Source: Bacillota bacterium | Lineage (GTDB): Bacteria; Bacillota; Clostridia; DSM-8532 | DNA: 64,000 nucleotides | NCBI GenBank assembly: GCA_023411795.1 | Contig: JAEYOK010000039.1 | Span: forward strand, 120,672-184,671 | Reading direction: 5' to 3' | Shown: positions 9,261-17,871 of the stretch, in pieces | How the letters are laid out: each line of letters opens with the position of its first letter | Position numbering within the stretch: position 1 is the stretch's first letter | Notes under the pieces: model-generated | What the model was told of the DNA's origin: nothing | Databases searched by the model: none | What the model saw: only the letters and a program-made list of their open reading frames with translations | Translations under genes and position numbers: made by a program

Positions 9261-9824
9261 CTATACTTTTTTATGAAGCTCCACCCAAGCGCTAAATGAC
9301 TCCATAACCTCTGCCAGATACTTTCGTGTAGATGGATCAGTAATTGAGCCTGATTCGTCAAAGAGTTCTGTAACATTACCTATATAGGCTTCAGGCTGTG
9401 GCATGGTCGGTACATTTAAGAATACAAGAGTCTGCCGCAGGTGATGATTTGCCCCAAAAGCGCCTAAAGCACCGATGGATAAGCTTATCACAGCTCCCGG
9501 CTTCCCATTCCAAACACTTTCTCCATAAGGTCGTGAGCCGACATCCAATGCATTCTTCAAGACTGCCGGCACCGACCTGTTATATTCGGGAGTTATAAAC
9601 AGAAAACCCTCATATTTTTTAAGTTCATCACGAAATGTTGTGTATTCGGCAGGAGTTTGGGCAGGGTCATCAAAATCTTGGTTGTAAAGAGCAAGTTTAG
9701 ATATATCCACATTTTCCAGTTCGAGTTTTGCCGGAGCAACTTCCTTTAATGCCCTAAACATCATCTTGGAATAAGAATCCTTACGAAGGCTGCCAACTAA
9801 AACACCTATTTTAATATTTGCCAT
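9261..9824 (-). CDS. NADPH-dependent FMN reductase (flavodoxin-like)
   Basis: Flavodoxin-fold FMN reductase/azoreductase-like protein of 187 residues. GSLRKDSYSKMM binds the FMN phosphate, TPEYNRSVPAVLKNALD is the family signature near the isoalloxazine, and SIGALGAFGANHHLR follows. It reduces FMN or quinones/chromate-like acceptors with NADPH in the cytoplasm. Starts at ATG 9824 with AGGATGGTG upstream. A perfect 7-bp inverted repeat lies 27 nt before the start, so expression is probably controlled by a dedicated repressor or activator. Confidence 0.87.
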   Translation of the reverse strand: MANIKIGVLVGSLRKDSYSKMMFRALKEVAPAKLELENVDISKLALYNQDFDDPAQTPAEYTTFRDELKKYEGFLFITPEYNRSVPAVLKNALDVGSRPYGESVWNGKPGAVISLSIGALGAFGANHHLRQTLVFLNVPTMPQPEAYIGNVTELFDESGSITDPSTRKYLAEVMESFSAWVELHKKV

Positions 9825-9850
9825 TAATATTCACCATCCTATTATGGTAT

Positions 9851-9869
9851 TTCGGTTATATAAACCGAA
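9851..9869. promoter_or_regulatory. candidate operator of the FMN reductase gene
   Basis: TTCGGTT and AACCGAA form a perfect 7-5-7 inverted repeat. It lies between a TATAATATAAT-rich -10 region and the ribosome site, a position where a bound dimeric regulator would block transcription. Confidence 0.4.
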
Positions 9870-9952
9870 TCATCCTTTATATTATATTATATTCTTTATC
9901 TACCCTTTAATGCGTTAATATAACAACTCGAAATACAGAGCGCCTTCCGCTA

Positions 9953-11599
9953 TCAGGATTCTCTGGACATTACTGAACCAAGGCTGTAAGTATGTTTTTC
10001 CAACTCCAGCACAATATTATTTATGTCTTTAATCTGCTCCGCCGAAAGATTACTATCTACAGCTAAATGAGTATTATATAATATGGTTTCCAGTGTATTG
10101 TGAACAGATGCAATTTTTCTCTTAATGTCCGACAATACTTCAGGTGAAAGAAGCTCTTTTTTTATTTCCTCTACACTGACAACATCCTGTTTGTTAAGTG
10201 TAAATTCCATATCTCCTTTTACTATAGTGCAATCATAATCCAAGGATTGTTTCACAGCTTTTGCAAACTCAATTTTTGATTCCTCTTCACCATGAATCAG
10301 AAAAATCTCATTGGGGCGTTTTTGGAAGCCTTCCAGCCATTCCAGCAAACCTTCCTTATCTGCATGGCCAGAAAAACCTTGCAAATTATATATTTCTGCC
10401 TTGACCTGAATTTTTTCACCGAAAATAGAAACTTCTTTCTCCCCGCTAACTATTGAATGCCCCAAGGTACCTTTAGCTTGATATCCTACAAATACTATAC
10501 TCGATTTTGGATTCCATATATTATGCTTAAGATGATGCTTTATTCTTCCGGCTTCACACATACCACTGGAAGAAATAATAACCTTTGGCTCCTTATTTGT
10601 ATTAAGAGCTACAGATTCCTCGGTTGTTCTTGTAAACTTTAGATTTTTAAAGTCCAGAGGGTGGTCTCCCCGTAATATATAATCCCTTGTTTCATCATCG
10701 AATACCTGAGCATTGGCTCGAAATACCTCAGTGGCTGATTTTGCCATCGGACTGTCAACATATACCATGATATCTTTTAAGTCATCCCTGTACTCAGAAT
10801 GGTCTTCATAAAATCTATTAAACTCATATATGATCTCCTGTGTTCTTCCTACGGCAAAAGACGGAATAACAACCGTTCCACCCCGCTTGATGGTTTTAAT
10901 GACTATATCAATAAGATTTTTGATACTGACAGCGTTCTGCTCATGTATCCGGTTTCCATATGTGGCTTCCATAATAACATAGTCAGCTTTTTTTATGATT
11001 GTCGGATCCCGTAATATAGGTCTGTCTTTGACGCCTAGATCCCCCGAAAATACTATTTTTGAAACATCACCGTTCTCTGTAATAAACAACTCAATAATCG
11101 CAGATCCAAGTATATGCCCTGCATCATTAAATACAACCTTAATCTCTTCATCTATTTCCAATAGTTGATTATAAAGTACCGGCACAACATATCTTAATGC
11201 TTCCTCAGCATCTTTAAGAGTATATAGCGGTTCAAGGAGCGGTCTTCCCGCTCTCTGATTTTTTCTGTTCTTCCATTCGATCTCCCGCTCCTGAATTGAA
11301 GCACTGTCCTTAAGCATGATGTCGAGTAAATCGGCTGTAGCATCAGTACAATAAATTTTGCCTTTAAAGCCTCGCTTTACCAGCAATGGAATCCTGCCGC
11401 AATGATCAATATGAGAGTGACTCAAAAGCATAAAATCTATCTCCGCAGGATCAAAATCAAAATCCTTACCATTAAGTTCATCCATTTCGTCACTACCCTG
11501 AAACATACCACAATCCAATAAAAACTTGTGTTTTTCGGTAGTTATTAAATGACATGAGCCTGTTACCGAAGTAGATGCACCTAAAAAACGTATTTTCAT
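9953..11599 (-). CDS. MBL-fold beta-CASP RNA hydrolase
   Basis: Metallo-beta-lactamase/beta-CASP protein of about 548 residues, related to CPSF73-like exo/endoribonucleases (COG1236). Zinc-site motifs: SHSHIDHCGRIP (HxHxDH), DAGHILGSA, the Asp of FSGDLG and the late FSGHADKEG. The beta-CASP region contains PSFAVGRTQEIIYE and the IISSSGMCEAGRIKHHL motif. Starts at ATG 11599 (MKIRFLGASTSVTGSCH) with GAGGTG at 7 nt. The frame is open further upstream but would overlap the esterase gene and lacks a ribosome site. Likely role: RNA processing or decay. Confidence 0.9.
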   Translation of the reverse strand: MKIRFLGASTSVTGSCHLITTEKHKFLLDCGMFQGSDEMDELNGKDFDFDPAEIDFMLLSHSHIDHCGRIPLLVKRGFKGKIYCTDATADLLDIMLKDSASIQEREIEWKNRKNQRAGRPLLEPLYTLKDAEEALRYVVPVLYNQLLEIDEEIKVVFNDAGHILGSAIIELFITENGDVSKIVFSGDLGVKDRPILRDPTIIKKADYVIMEATYGNRIHEQNAVSIKNLIDIVIKTIKRGGTVVIPSFAVGRTQEIIYEFNRFYEDHSEYRDDLKDIMVYVDSPMAKSATEVFRANAQVFDDETRDYILRGDHPLDFKNLKFTRTTEESVALNTNKEPKVIISSSGMCEAGRIKHHLKHNIWNPKSSIVFVGYQAKGTLGHSIVSGEKEVSIFGEKIQVKAEIYNLQGFSGHADKEGLLEWLEGFQKRPNEIFLIHGEEESKIEFAKAVKQSLDYDCTIVKGDMEFTLNKQDVVSVEEIKKELLSPEVLSDIKRKIASVHNTLETILYNTHLAVDSNLSAEQIKDINNIVLELEKHTYSLGSVMSRES

Positions 11600-11649
11600 A
11601 TTATTACACCTCGTATCCTTAAATCTTAGCATAAAAGAGAAAAAATTTC

Positions 11650-13317
11650 CTATCTGTATTGATACATAAAGCGTTCCATATAGTATAAACACAACTGGTT
11701 ATAGTACCCTGGAAAATACATATCAAAAGCATGACCGCCAAATGGCATAGATATTATAGCACACTGTTCATTCCCTGCTTTTTTGTAAGCTTCTTCAAAT
11801 TGCTCTGTTACAAAATATTTTACTATACCATCATGGCTGCCTTGAAACACAAGACAGGGCGGCGAGAACTCATCAACTAGTTGGCTCGGGTCAATAAACT
11901 CTTCAGAATAACCAATCCCATTATTATAGGCAAGTGCATTTGCAGGATAGAAAGGAATCAATCCGCTAATATTTACCTCTGAATCAAGAATATCATCATA
12001 TTTACCGCTTGCATATCCAAGACCTGCTGCTAAAGCCAGATTACCACCTGCCGAACCACCTGAAATGAAAACCGAGTCAGTATTGGCGTTGTATTCCTCA
12101 CTGTTTTCAACTAAATACTGCAAAAACTTACCTATATGTCTTACCATATCATCGATGGTAAAATCACCATACGGGCTTTCGTAACTCTTTTCTGTGCTAC
12201 TTTTATTACTCAATCCATATTGAATATCAAAAACCACATAGCCTTTGCTTGCGAAATATCTGTTAGTTTGTGCATTGTTCAAAAATCCTTTATCTCCCGA
12301 TACCCAACCTCCCCCATGAATTCTTATCAAAACAGAATTGCCTCCGGGAAGCATATCACCATCGGGGTTGGGGGTATAGACATCAAAATACAAGTTTAAG
12401 CCTTTATCCACCCCTTCGGTACCGGAGTAAAATGGGATATCCTTACTTACATTAAAGCCTTTAGTTATCGTCCCGAAAAAATACTCTGGTATCGAGAATT
12501 TTACTTTCTTAAAATACTCCGTATTAAAATCAGGGTTTATTAAATACTCCTCCCCGAAAGCTTCTGTGTACACTTCCTCTGCGTTCTTAGCCATAAATGG
12601 TACTGATGCCTGAGGTAATAAACAGACGATAAACACAATTAATGTTAACAAAGAATAGACAAATCTTATATATGTACTTTTGTTTCTGGGAAGCAGTTTA
12701 ATAATAAGTAATCCCACACTTAAGAAAAGGAATGCGTAAAATAGTGAAAAGCCTGAAATGAAAACCTCGGTTACCCAAAGCATTTCATTTACAACAAGGA
12801 TATTATATGTTACCACAAGCCCAATAGTAAGAATAATGCTTAGAAAAACAATAATTATTGTCTTTATAGTCCTTTGCTTATGGGATTCTTTTTGATTTTT
12901 TAGCGTTATACTATCAATCAGAAGTTCAGCTTCTGTTTTATTGCTAATGAGGTTAATTATTGATAAGATTCCTCCAGACAAAAACAAAGCCAAAAGCAAT
13001 ACACAGGACACAATACTTCTCGAACTATAATGGGTTGGAGTAAAAGAGGATAACGAATTAAAAAGGGGTATCAATAACATAAATATGCCGAAAAAGCCGA
13101 GATAAAAATACCCTCTTTTCAGGCGGGGATCTTCCTGATATGCCATAAACAAATTACCTAATAAGGCTGCAAAAATAAAAATCCCGTATATGTTCCAAAA
13201 AATACTTTCTGACCCCATAAAAAGATACAATAATCCAAAAATCAAAGCTATCACATTTATAATCAGCATGGTTTTATAAATAGACTTTTGATTTTTTCTC
13301 GTCCTCTGCACCGCCAT
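11650..13317 (-). CDS. membrane-anchored alpha/beta-hydrolase (HSL/BD-FAE-type esterase)
   Basis: Protein of 555 residues with two parts. Residues 1 to about 245 hold some six or seven hydrophobic helices. The rest is an alpha/beta-hydrolase with oxyanion motif IRIHGGGWVSGDKG, nucleophile elbow SGGSAGGNLAL, a late Asp (FQGSHDG) and His (GGHAFDMYFP). This fits the carboxylesterase/BD-FAE family. The catalytic domain probably lies outside the membrane. Substrate unknown; acetylated polysaccharide or lipid esters are possible. Start supported by GAGGAG, although spacing is long (11 nt). Confidence 0.8.
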   Translation of the reverse strand: MAVQRTRKNQKSIYKTMLIINVIALIFGLLYLFMGSESIFWNIYGIFIFAALLGNLFMAYQEDPRLKRGYFYLGFFGIFMLLIPLFNSLSSFTPTHYSSRSIVSCVLLLALFLSGGILSIINLISNKTEAELLIDSITLKNQKESHKQRTIKTIIIVFLSIILTIGLVVTYNILVVNEMLWVTEVFISGFSLFYAFLFLSVGLLIIKLLPRNKSTYIRFVYSLLTLIVFIVCLLPQASVPFMAKNAEEVYTEAFGEEYLINPDFNTEYFKKVKFSIPEYFFGTITKGFNVSKDIPFYSGTEGVDKGLNLYFDVYTPNPDGDMLPGGNSVLIRIHGGGWVSGDKGFLNNAQTNRYFASKGYVVFDIQYGLSNKSSTEKSYESPYGDFTIDDMVRHIGKFLQYLVENSEEYNANTDSVFISGGSAGGNLALAAGLGYASGKYDDILDSEVNISGLIPFYPANALAYNNGIGYSEEFIDPSQLVDEFSPPCLVFQGSHDGIVKYFVTEQFEEAYKKAGNEQCAIISMPFGGHAFDMYFPGYYNQLCLYYMERFMYQYR

Positions 13318-13400
13318 TTTTTGATCATCTCCTCTTTTTTAATTAATGATCATACTTCTTCTTATTATACCAAATTGTTAGTATATGAACTTATTTGTTT

Positions 13401-14294
13401 TCAAACACCATCCAGGCTAAAATCCGGTGTATATTTCAAAGTAGCACTACTTCGCTCCTGAATATAAGAATTTGATAATCCAAGCCTGATCGCCTCATCA
13501 ATTACAGATTGATATTCAAAGGATGTTATTCTTCTGTTTAGTTCTTTGTGTATTATGATGTCGGTCGGTGGTGTATACTGACTCATCAAACTTAATAAAT
13601 ACCTACTCTTATCAAGGTTACAGCTTAACCATTTAAGAACTTCAATTGAATCTTTCCGATGTCCCGGCAGTACTAAATGCCTTATTATGACCCCTTTTTT
13701 CATTATACCGTTTTTATCGAGCTCAATACTACCGGTTTGGGATATCATTTCTTGTATGGCATTTGTAGCAATCTCAAAATAGTTCGGAGCTTGTGAGTAT
13801 TTTCGGGATATTTCACTGTTATAATACTTTAAATCAGGAAGGTAAATATCAACATACCCCTTTAGTTCATTTATGGTTTCAACCCGCTCATATCCTCCAC
13901 AATTATAAACAACCGGAATAATCAGCTTACCTTTAATCATATCCAAGGCTTCTAAGACCTGTGGTAAATACTGAGTTGCTGTAACTAAGTTAATATTATG
14001 AGCTCCCTGCTCCTGTAGCTCCAGGAAGATTTCTGAGAGGCGCTCGGTAGAGATAATCTTTCCGAAGGCCTCCCTGCTTATAGAATAGTTCTGACAATAA
14101 CTGCATTTCATGGTACAACCGCTGAAGAAAACTGTTCCGCTTCCATTTGTTCCACTGATACACGGTTCCTCCCAAAAGTGCAGAGCTGCCCTTGCCACTT
14201 TAATATCTCTATTGCATTGGCAAAATCCCATTTTTGTTATTCTGTCAACTCTGCACTCTCTTGGACATAATATGCATATATCCCTTGATATCAT
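13401..14294 (-). CDS. PflX-like radical SAM protein
   Basis: Radical SAM protein (297 residues) of the PflX/COG1313 type. The cluster motif is SGCTMKCSYCQNYSIS (CxxxCxxC), preceded by an N-terminal Cys-rich block (CILCPRECRVDR, then CQCNRD) that could hold a further metal site. Later conserved pieces are YNCGGYERVE, DIYLPDLKYYN and RHLVLPGH. Members resemble activases of glycyl-radical enzymes, but the target is unknown and no glycyl-radical enzyme is present in this window. Start supported by GAGGAG 8 nt upstream. It follows the ABC-F gene at 62 nt. Confidence 0.82.
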   Translation of the reverse strand: MISRDICILCPRECRVDRITKMGFCQCNRDIKVARAALHFWEEPCISGTNGSGTVFFSGCTMKCSYCQNYSISREAFGKIISTERLSEIFLELQEQGAHNINLVTATQYLPQVLEALDMIKGKLIIPVVYNCGGYERVETINELKGYVDIYLPDLKYYNSEISRKYSQAPNYFEIATNAIQEMISQTGSIELDKNGIMKKGVIIRHLVLPGHRKDSIEVLKWLSCNLDKSRYLLSLMSQYTPPTDIIIHKELNRRITSFEYQSVIDEAIRLGLSNSYIQERSSATLKYTPDFSLDGV

Positions 14295-14356
14295 TAATGA
14301 TTCTCCTCAATTGATCGGCTCCGACTATCAAGTTGTCAACTTCTTTTATAGTTTTT

Positions 14357-15841
14357 TCATCGACTGATTATGACTGTCTTGTTAGAAATATTATTACAAA
14401 AAGTCTTATCATGCTCAACAAAAAATAAATTTGGTTTATAGGATAGCAGTAATTCTTCAATCTGTATTCGGGAAAACACATCAATATAGTTAAGAGGTTC
14501 ATCCCAAATATGCAAATGAGCTTTTTCACAAAGACTGCGGGCAATAAGAACTTTCTTCTTCTGGCCTGCGCTGAATTCGGACATATCCTTTTCAAACTGA
14601 ACTCTTGAAAAATCAAGCTTCCGTAAAATGGCTTTAAAAAGGCTTTCATCAATCCTATTCTCATGAGCATACGAGGATAAGTCACCCTTCAAAAACGAGG
14701 TATCCTGTGGAACATATGAAATGAGCACTTGATTACCTTTATAAAAGCTGCCTGAATATTTAATATCCTCACCGAAGATTAATTTGATAATACTTGATTT
14801 ACCTGAACCATTTCTCCCCAGTAGAGCAATCCTGTCACCCTGCTCAATAGAGAAGTTAATGTCCTTGCATACAATTTTTTCCCCATAGTAAATCGAAACA
14901 TTCTCCATGGAAATAAGACGTTTCGAGTGATATTTTTGCTGGGTGATTTTTAAACTCTCTGCTTCCTCAATGTTCTTAAGAAGCTGGGATTTTTCCTCTA
15001 TGGCCGAATATTGTCTTGCCTCTATGACCTTTGAGCGCTTCATCATCTTTGCAGCTTGGTGACCTATATGCCCTTTATCCGGCTTGACACCTGAATTTAA
15101 TGTCCCAAGCTTTGTTTTTTCAACCCTTTCGGACCATTCGTTAGTTCGTTTGGCCGCTGCTGACAACCTGTTAATATCTCTTTTAAGCTTCTCATTTTGT
15201 GCAATTTCGTAACTGTCCTGTAATTGCTTATTCTCCCACCAAGTCGAGAAATTACCTTTTTGTATTTCTATATTGGTTTTATTTATTGAAAGGATATGGT
15301 CAACACAATTATCAAGAAAAGCTCTGTCATGGGATACTAAAATATATCCCTTCTTTCCGTTAAGATATTTACTCACCGTCTCTCTTGCTTCAATATCTAG
15401 ATGATTTGTAGGCTCATCAATCAGTAAGAAGCTATTCTTTTTTAGAAACAGTATTGTCAGCAAAACTTTCGTCTGCTCACCGTTACTTAAGGTTTTATAT
15501 GGCCGATAGAGAACATCATCAGCCACTTCCATAAGAGATAGCTCCCTATTGAGCTCCCATGGCTGATATTCAGAATAAATACTATTGATAACTTCAATTG
15601 TGTCTGCCTCTTTATTTTGTACCTTATAGGGAAAGTACTCAAAGCTTACAGAAGCTGAAATAGTCCCGTCATATTCATATTTTCCAAGCAATAGATTTAA
15701 GAATGTGGTTTTACCCCTTCCGTTCCTACCTGTAAAACCGAGCTTCCAATCCGTATCTATTTGAAATGAAACATCCTCATAAATATTGTCATATGTGCCC
15801 TCATAGGCAAAGGTTAAATTAGATATATTAATAAGCGACAT
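14357..15841 (-). CDS. ABC-F ribosomal protection protein, Lsa/CplR-like
   Basis: Soluble double-ABC protein without membrane segments (494 residues). Walker A motifs GRNGRGKTT and GRNGSGKSS, signatures TLSNGEQTK and FSAGQKKK, and LLIDEPTNHLDIEA. The linker between domains contains WSERVEKTKLG and GHIGHQAAKMMKRSK, characteristic of the Lsa/Vga/CplR branch that dislodges lincosamides, pleuromutilins and streptogramin A from the ribosome. Ribosome site AGGAGG at 7 nt. A leader peptide ORF and terminator hairpin precede it, suggesting antibiotic-dependent attenuation. Which drugs it protects against is an inference from the family. Confidence 0.87.
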   Translation of the reverse strand: MSLINISNLTFAYEGTYDNIYEDVSFQIDTDWKLGFTGRNGRGKTTFLNLLLGKYEYDGTISASVSFEYFPYKVQNKEADTIEVINSIYSEYQPWELNRELSLMEVADDVLYRPYKTLSNGEQTKVLLTILFLKKNSFLLIDEPTNHLDIEARETVSKYLNGKKGYILVSHDRAFLDNCVDHILSINKTNIEIQKGNFSTWWENKQLQDSYEIAQNEKLKRDINRLSAAAKRTNEWSERVEKTKLGTLNSGVKPDKGHIGHQAAKMMKRSKVIEARQYSAIEEKSQLLKNIEEAESLKITQQKYHSKRLISMENVSIYYGEKIVCKDINFSIEQGDRIALLGRNGSGKSSIIKLIFGEDIKYSGSFYKGNQVLISYVPQDTSFLKGDLSSYAHENRIDESLFKAILRKLDFSRVQFEKDMSEFSAGQKKKVLIARSLCEKAHLHIWDEPLNYIDVFSRIQIEELLLSYKPNLFFVEHDKTFCNNISNKTVIISR

Positions 15842-15893
15842 ATATTAGCCTCCTGTGAAATAGATTTGAACCTTGTTGTTTTCACAATAAAAT

Positions 15894-15921
15894 AGCCGCA
15901 AGAAAGTTAATTCTCGCGGCT
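15894..15921 (-). terminator. attenuator hairpin in the ABC-F leader
   Basis: On the minus strand AGCCGCGAGAA pairs with TTCTTGCGGCT (11 bp, one G-U) around a 6-nt loop, followed by ATTTTATT. The 5' arm is the last coding part of the leader peptide, so a ribosome stalled in the leader would melt the terminator and allow readthrough into the ABC-F gene. Confidence 0.65.
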
Positions 15922-15957
15922 CATAAAATACAACAACCAAACCCAATTCAGGGTCAT
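15907..15957 (-). CDS. 16-residue leader peptide of the ABC-F gene
   Basis: A short frame, MTLNWVWLLYFMSREN then TAA, starts at ATG 15957 and ends inside the attenuator hairpin. It is rich in Trp, Leu and aromatic residues, like leader peptides that arrest ribosomes in ermC/msr-type regulation. I see no strong Shine-Dalgarno; a TATACT box only about 16 nt upstream hints at a very short or leaderless 5' end. Its existence as a translated peptide is inferred from position and architecture. Confidence 0.55.
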   Translation of the reverse strand: MTLNWVWLLYFMSREN

Positions 15958-16283
15958 AAGGGTAGATTAAAGTATACTTTCAGAGTGGAGAATTAAACTT
16001 TCCCGCATAAAAACAAGCACATTAAAAATACATTCTATTATGCTATAATTTTAGCAAGAAAATTTGAACATCCTTCCAACTCCTATTTCACATATTAAAT
16101 AGCTAAAAGCCTTGGGCTTATAGAATATTTCTACCGTTATTCTAATATATCCTCCGTAGAAAGTAAAGCCATTGTCACGCATAAAGCATTAGACATATAT
16201 TGTTACTCCATTTTGATACTGCTTGTGGTGTAACTCAAAGCCGTTATGCAAATTCTTGTTGAGTTATTTGCCTGTCTTGTGTT

Positions 16284-17108
16284 TTATAAAACTTTTGATA
16301 AGAACTCTTTTGTTCTGGGATGCTTGGGATTATTAAAAATTTCTTCCGGAGTGTTTTCCTCTAAGATCCTTCCTTCATCCATAAATAGAATCCTAGTGGC
16401 AACCTCTCTTGCAAAGCCCATTTCATGGGTGACAATAACCATAGTCATTCCCTCTTTTGCAAGCTGCTTGATTAAGTCCAGAACCTCTCCCACCATTTCA
16501 GGGTCTAGTGCCGAGGTAGGTTCATCAAATAAAATTACTTTTGGGTTCATTGCAAGCGCGCGTATTATAGCAATTCTCTGCTTTTGTCCTCCCGATAAAG
16601 TAGATGGAAATACATTTGCTTTATCCTCAAGACCTATTCTTTTCAATAGGCGAAGGGCGTTTTCTCTTGCCTCTTCCTTAATCTTTGCTTTGTTTGTGTT
16701 GATTTCGTAAAGTTCCTTTTTCTTTGCTGTAAAAGCATTACGTATTTTTATTAAAAAGTTTTTAATTTTCTTAGCCTTTAAATCATGGGTTTTTATATAT
16801 ACGGGTGCCAGCATTATATTATCAATTACATTCATATTATTAAATAGATTAAACTGCTGGAAAACCATACCCATATGTCGTCTATGAATGTTAATATCAA
16901 CCCTCATGTCTGCTATATTAACACCTTCAAATATTATGGCACCGCTTGTTGGATCCTCCATACAGTTAAGGCAGCGCAAAAAAGTGCTTTTACCACTTCC
17001 GGAAGGGCCTATGATAGCAACCTTTTCACCTTCTTGGATAGTATTTGTTATACCCTTAAGCGCTTCAAGCTTGCCATAATGCTTCTTTAAATCAATTACG
17101 TCTATCAC
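16284..17108 (-). CDS. polar amino-acid ABC transporter ATPase
   Basis: GlnQ/HisP-like ATPase of 274 residues, longer than the usual 240 or so. Walker A GPSGSGKST, Q-loop MGMVFQQFNLFNNMNVIDN, signature LSGGQKQRIAIIRAL and Walker B VILFDEPTSALDPE are intact. About 30 extra, very basic residues (from roughly THDLKAKKIKNF to INTNKAKIKEE) are inserted in the helical domain before the signature, the face that meets the permease. The start is a GTG inside the end of the permease gene, so the two are coupled. It powers uptake with the permease and binding protein next door. Confidence 0.9.
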   Translation of the reverse strand: MIDVIDLKKHYGKLEALKGITNTIQEGEKVAIIGPSGSGKSTFLRCLNCMEDPTSGAIIFEGVNIADMRVDINIHRRHMGMVFQQFNLFNNMNVIDNIMLAPVYIKTHDLKAKKIKNFLIKIRNAFTAKKKELYEINTNKAKIKEEARENALRLLKRIGLEDKANVFPSTLSGGQKQRIAIIRALAMNPKVILFDEPTSALDPEMVGEVLDLIKQLAKEGMTMVIVTHEMGFAREVATRILFMDEGRILEENTPEEIFNNPKHPRTKEFLSKVL

Positions 17109-17802
17109 TTTTTCTTAGGCTCCTTTCCATTAATTTTATAAGTAGTGCAATCAGCATTACTAAAACAATATATATAACAGCCATAACAAGGTATGGAACC
17201 ATAAACTCGTAGCTGTTTGTTCCTATGTAATTAAAAGCGACATAAAGGTCAGCAGCTCCTACAAAGCTGACAACCGAAGTTTCCTTTATAAGAGCTATAA
17301 ACTCATTACCAAGAGTAGGAAGTATATTCTTAATTGCCTGGGGTACTACAACCTTAAGCATGGATACCCAATAACTTAGTCCCACAGCACGGGCTGCTTC
17401 CATCTGACCCGGATCCACAGACATGATGCCGCCCCTCATGATTTCAGACACATAAGCACCGCTGTTTAAGCCGAATACAAGAACACAAACATTAAGAGCA
17501 GGTAGTTTTATTCCTATCAGAGGCAGTATTACATAATAAGCAACCAAGAGTTGAACAACAACCGGTGTTCCTCTGAATAAACCTACATAAAACCTACAAA
17601 AACCATTCAGTATTTTAGGTAGTCTCTTATATTTAGGGAAGACCTCAATAACGGCAATAATTGTACCGATGATAATCCCGATGGCAAGGCCAGCAATAGC
17701 TATATACAACGTGTTCTGAAGCCCCGTAAGGACTTTTGTATAGCCATTGTTCTCATAAAATATTTCCCAGAATTTAATTAGCTTTTTTTCAAAATTCCCC
17801 AT
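17092..17802 (-). CDS. polar amino-acid ABC transporter permease
   Basis: HisM/GlnP-type permease, 236 residues with about five membrane helices. The EAA loop that contacts the ATPase is VVPQAIKNILPTLGNEFIALIKETS, preceded by GQMEAARAVGLSY. It overlaps the ATPase gene by 17 nt and follows the binding-protein gene after a hairpin. Only one permease gene is present, so the channel is probably a homodimer. Confidence 0.9.
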   Translation of the reverse strand: MGNFEKKLIKFWEIFYENNGYTKVLTGLQNTLYIAIAGLAIGIIIGTIIAVIEVFPKYKRLPKILNGFCRFYVGLFRGTPVVVQLLVAYYVILPLIGIKLPALNVCVLVFGLNSGAYVSEIMRGGIMSVDPGQMEAARAVGLSYWVSMLKVVVPQAIKNILPTLGNEFIALIKETSVVSFVGAADLYVAFNYIGTNSYEFMVPYLVMAVIYIVLVMLIALLIKLMERSLRKSDRRN

Positions 17803-17821
17803 TTTCGTCCCTTAACTGAAA

Positions 17822-17856
17822 GGCTGCCCCAAAGATTCTTCTTGATTGAGACAGCC
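17822..17856 (-). terminator. intercistronic hairpin after the binding-protein gene
   Basis: On the minus strand GGCTGTCTCAA pairs with TTGGGGCAGCC (11 bp with two G-U pairs), then TTTCAG. A hairpin here is typical of ABC operons in which the binding protein must be made in excess over permease and ATPase. Confidence 0.5.
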
Positions 17857-17871
17857 CAAATTCATTATTAA

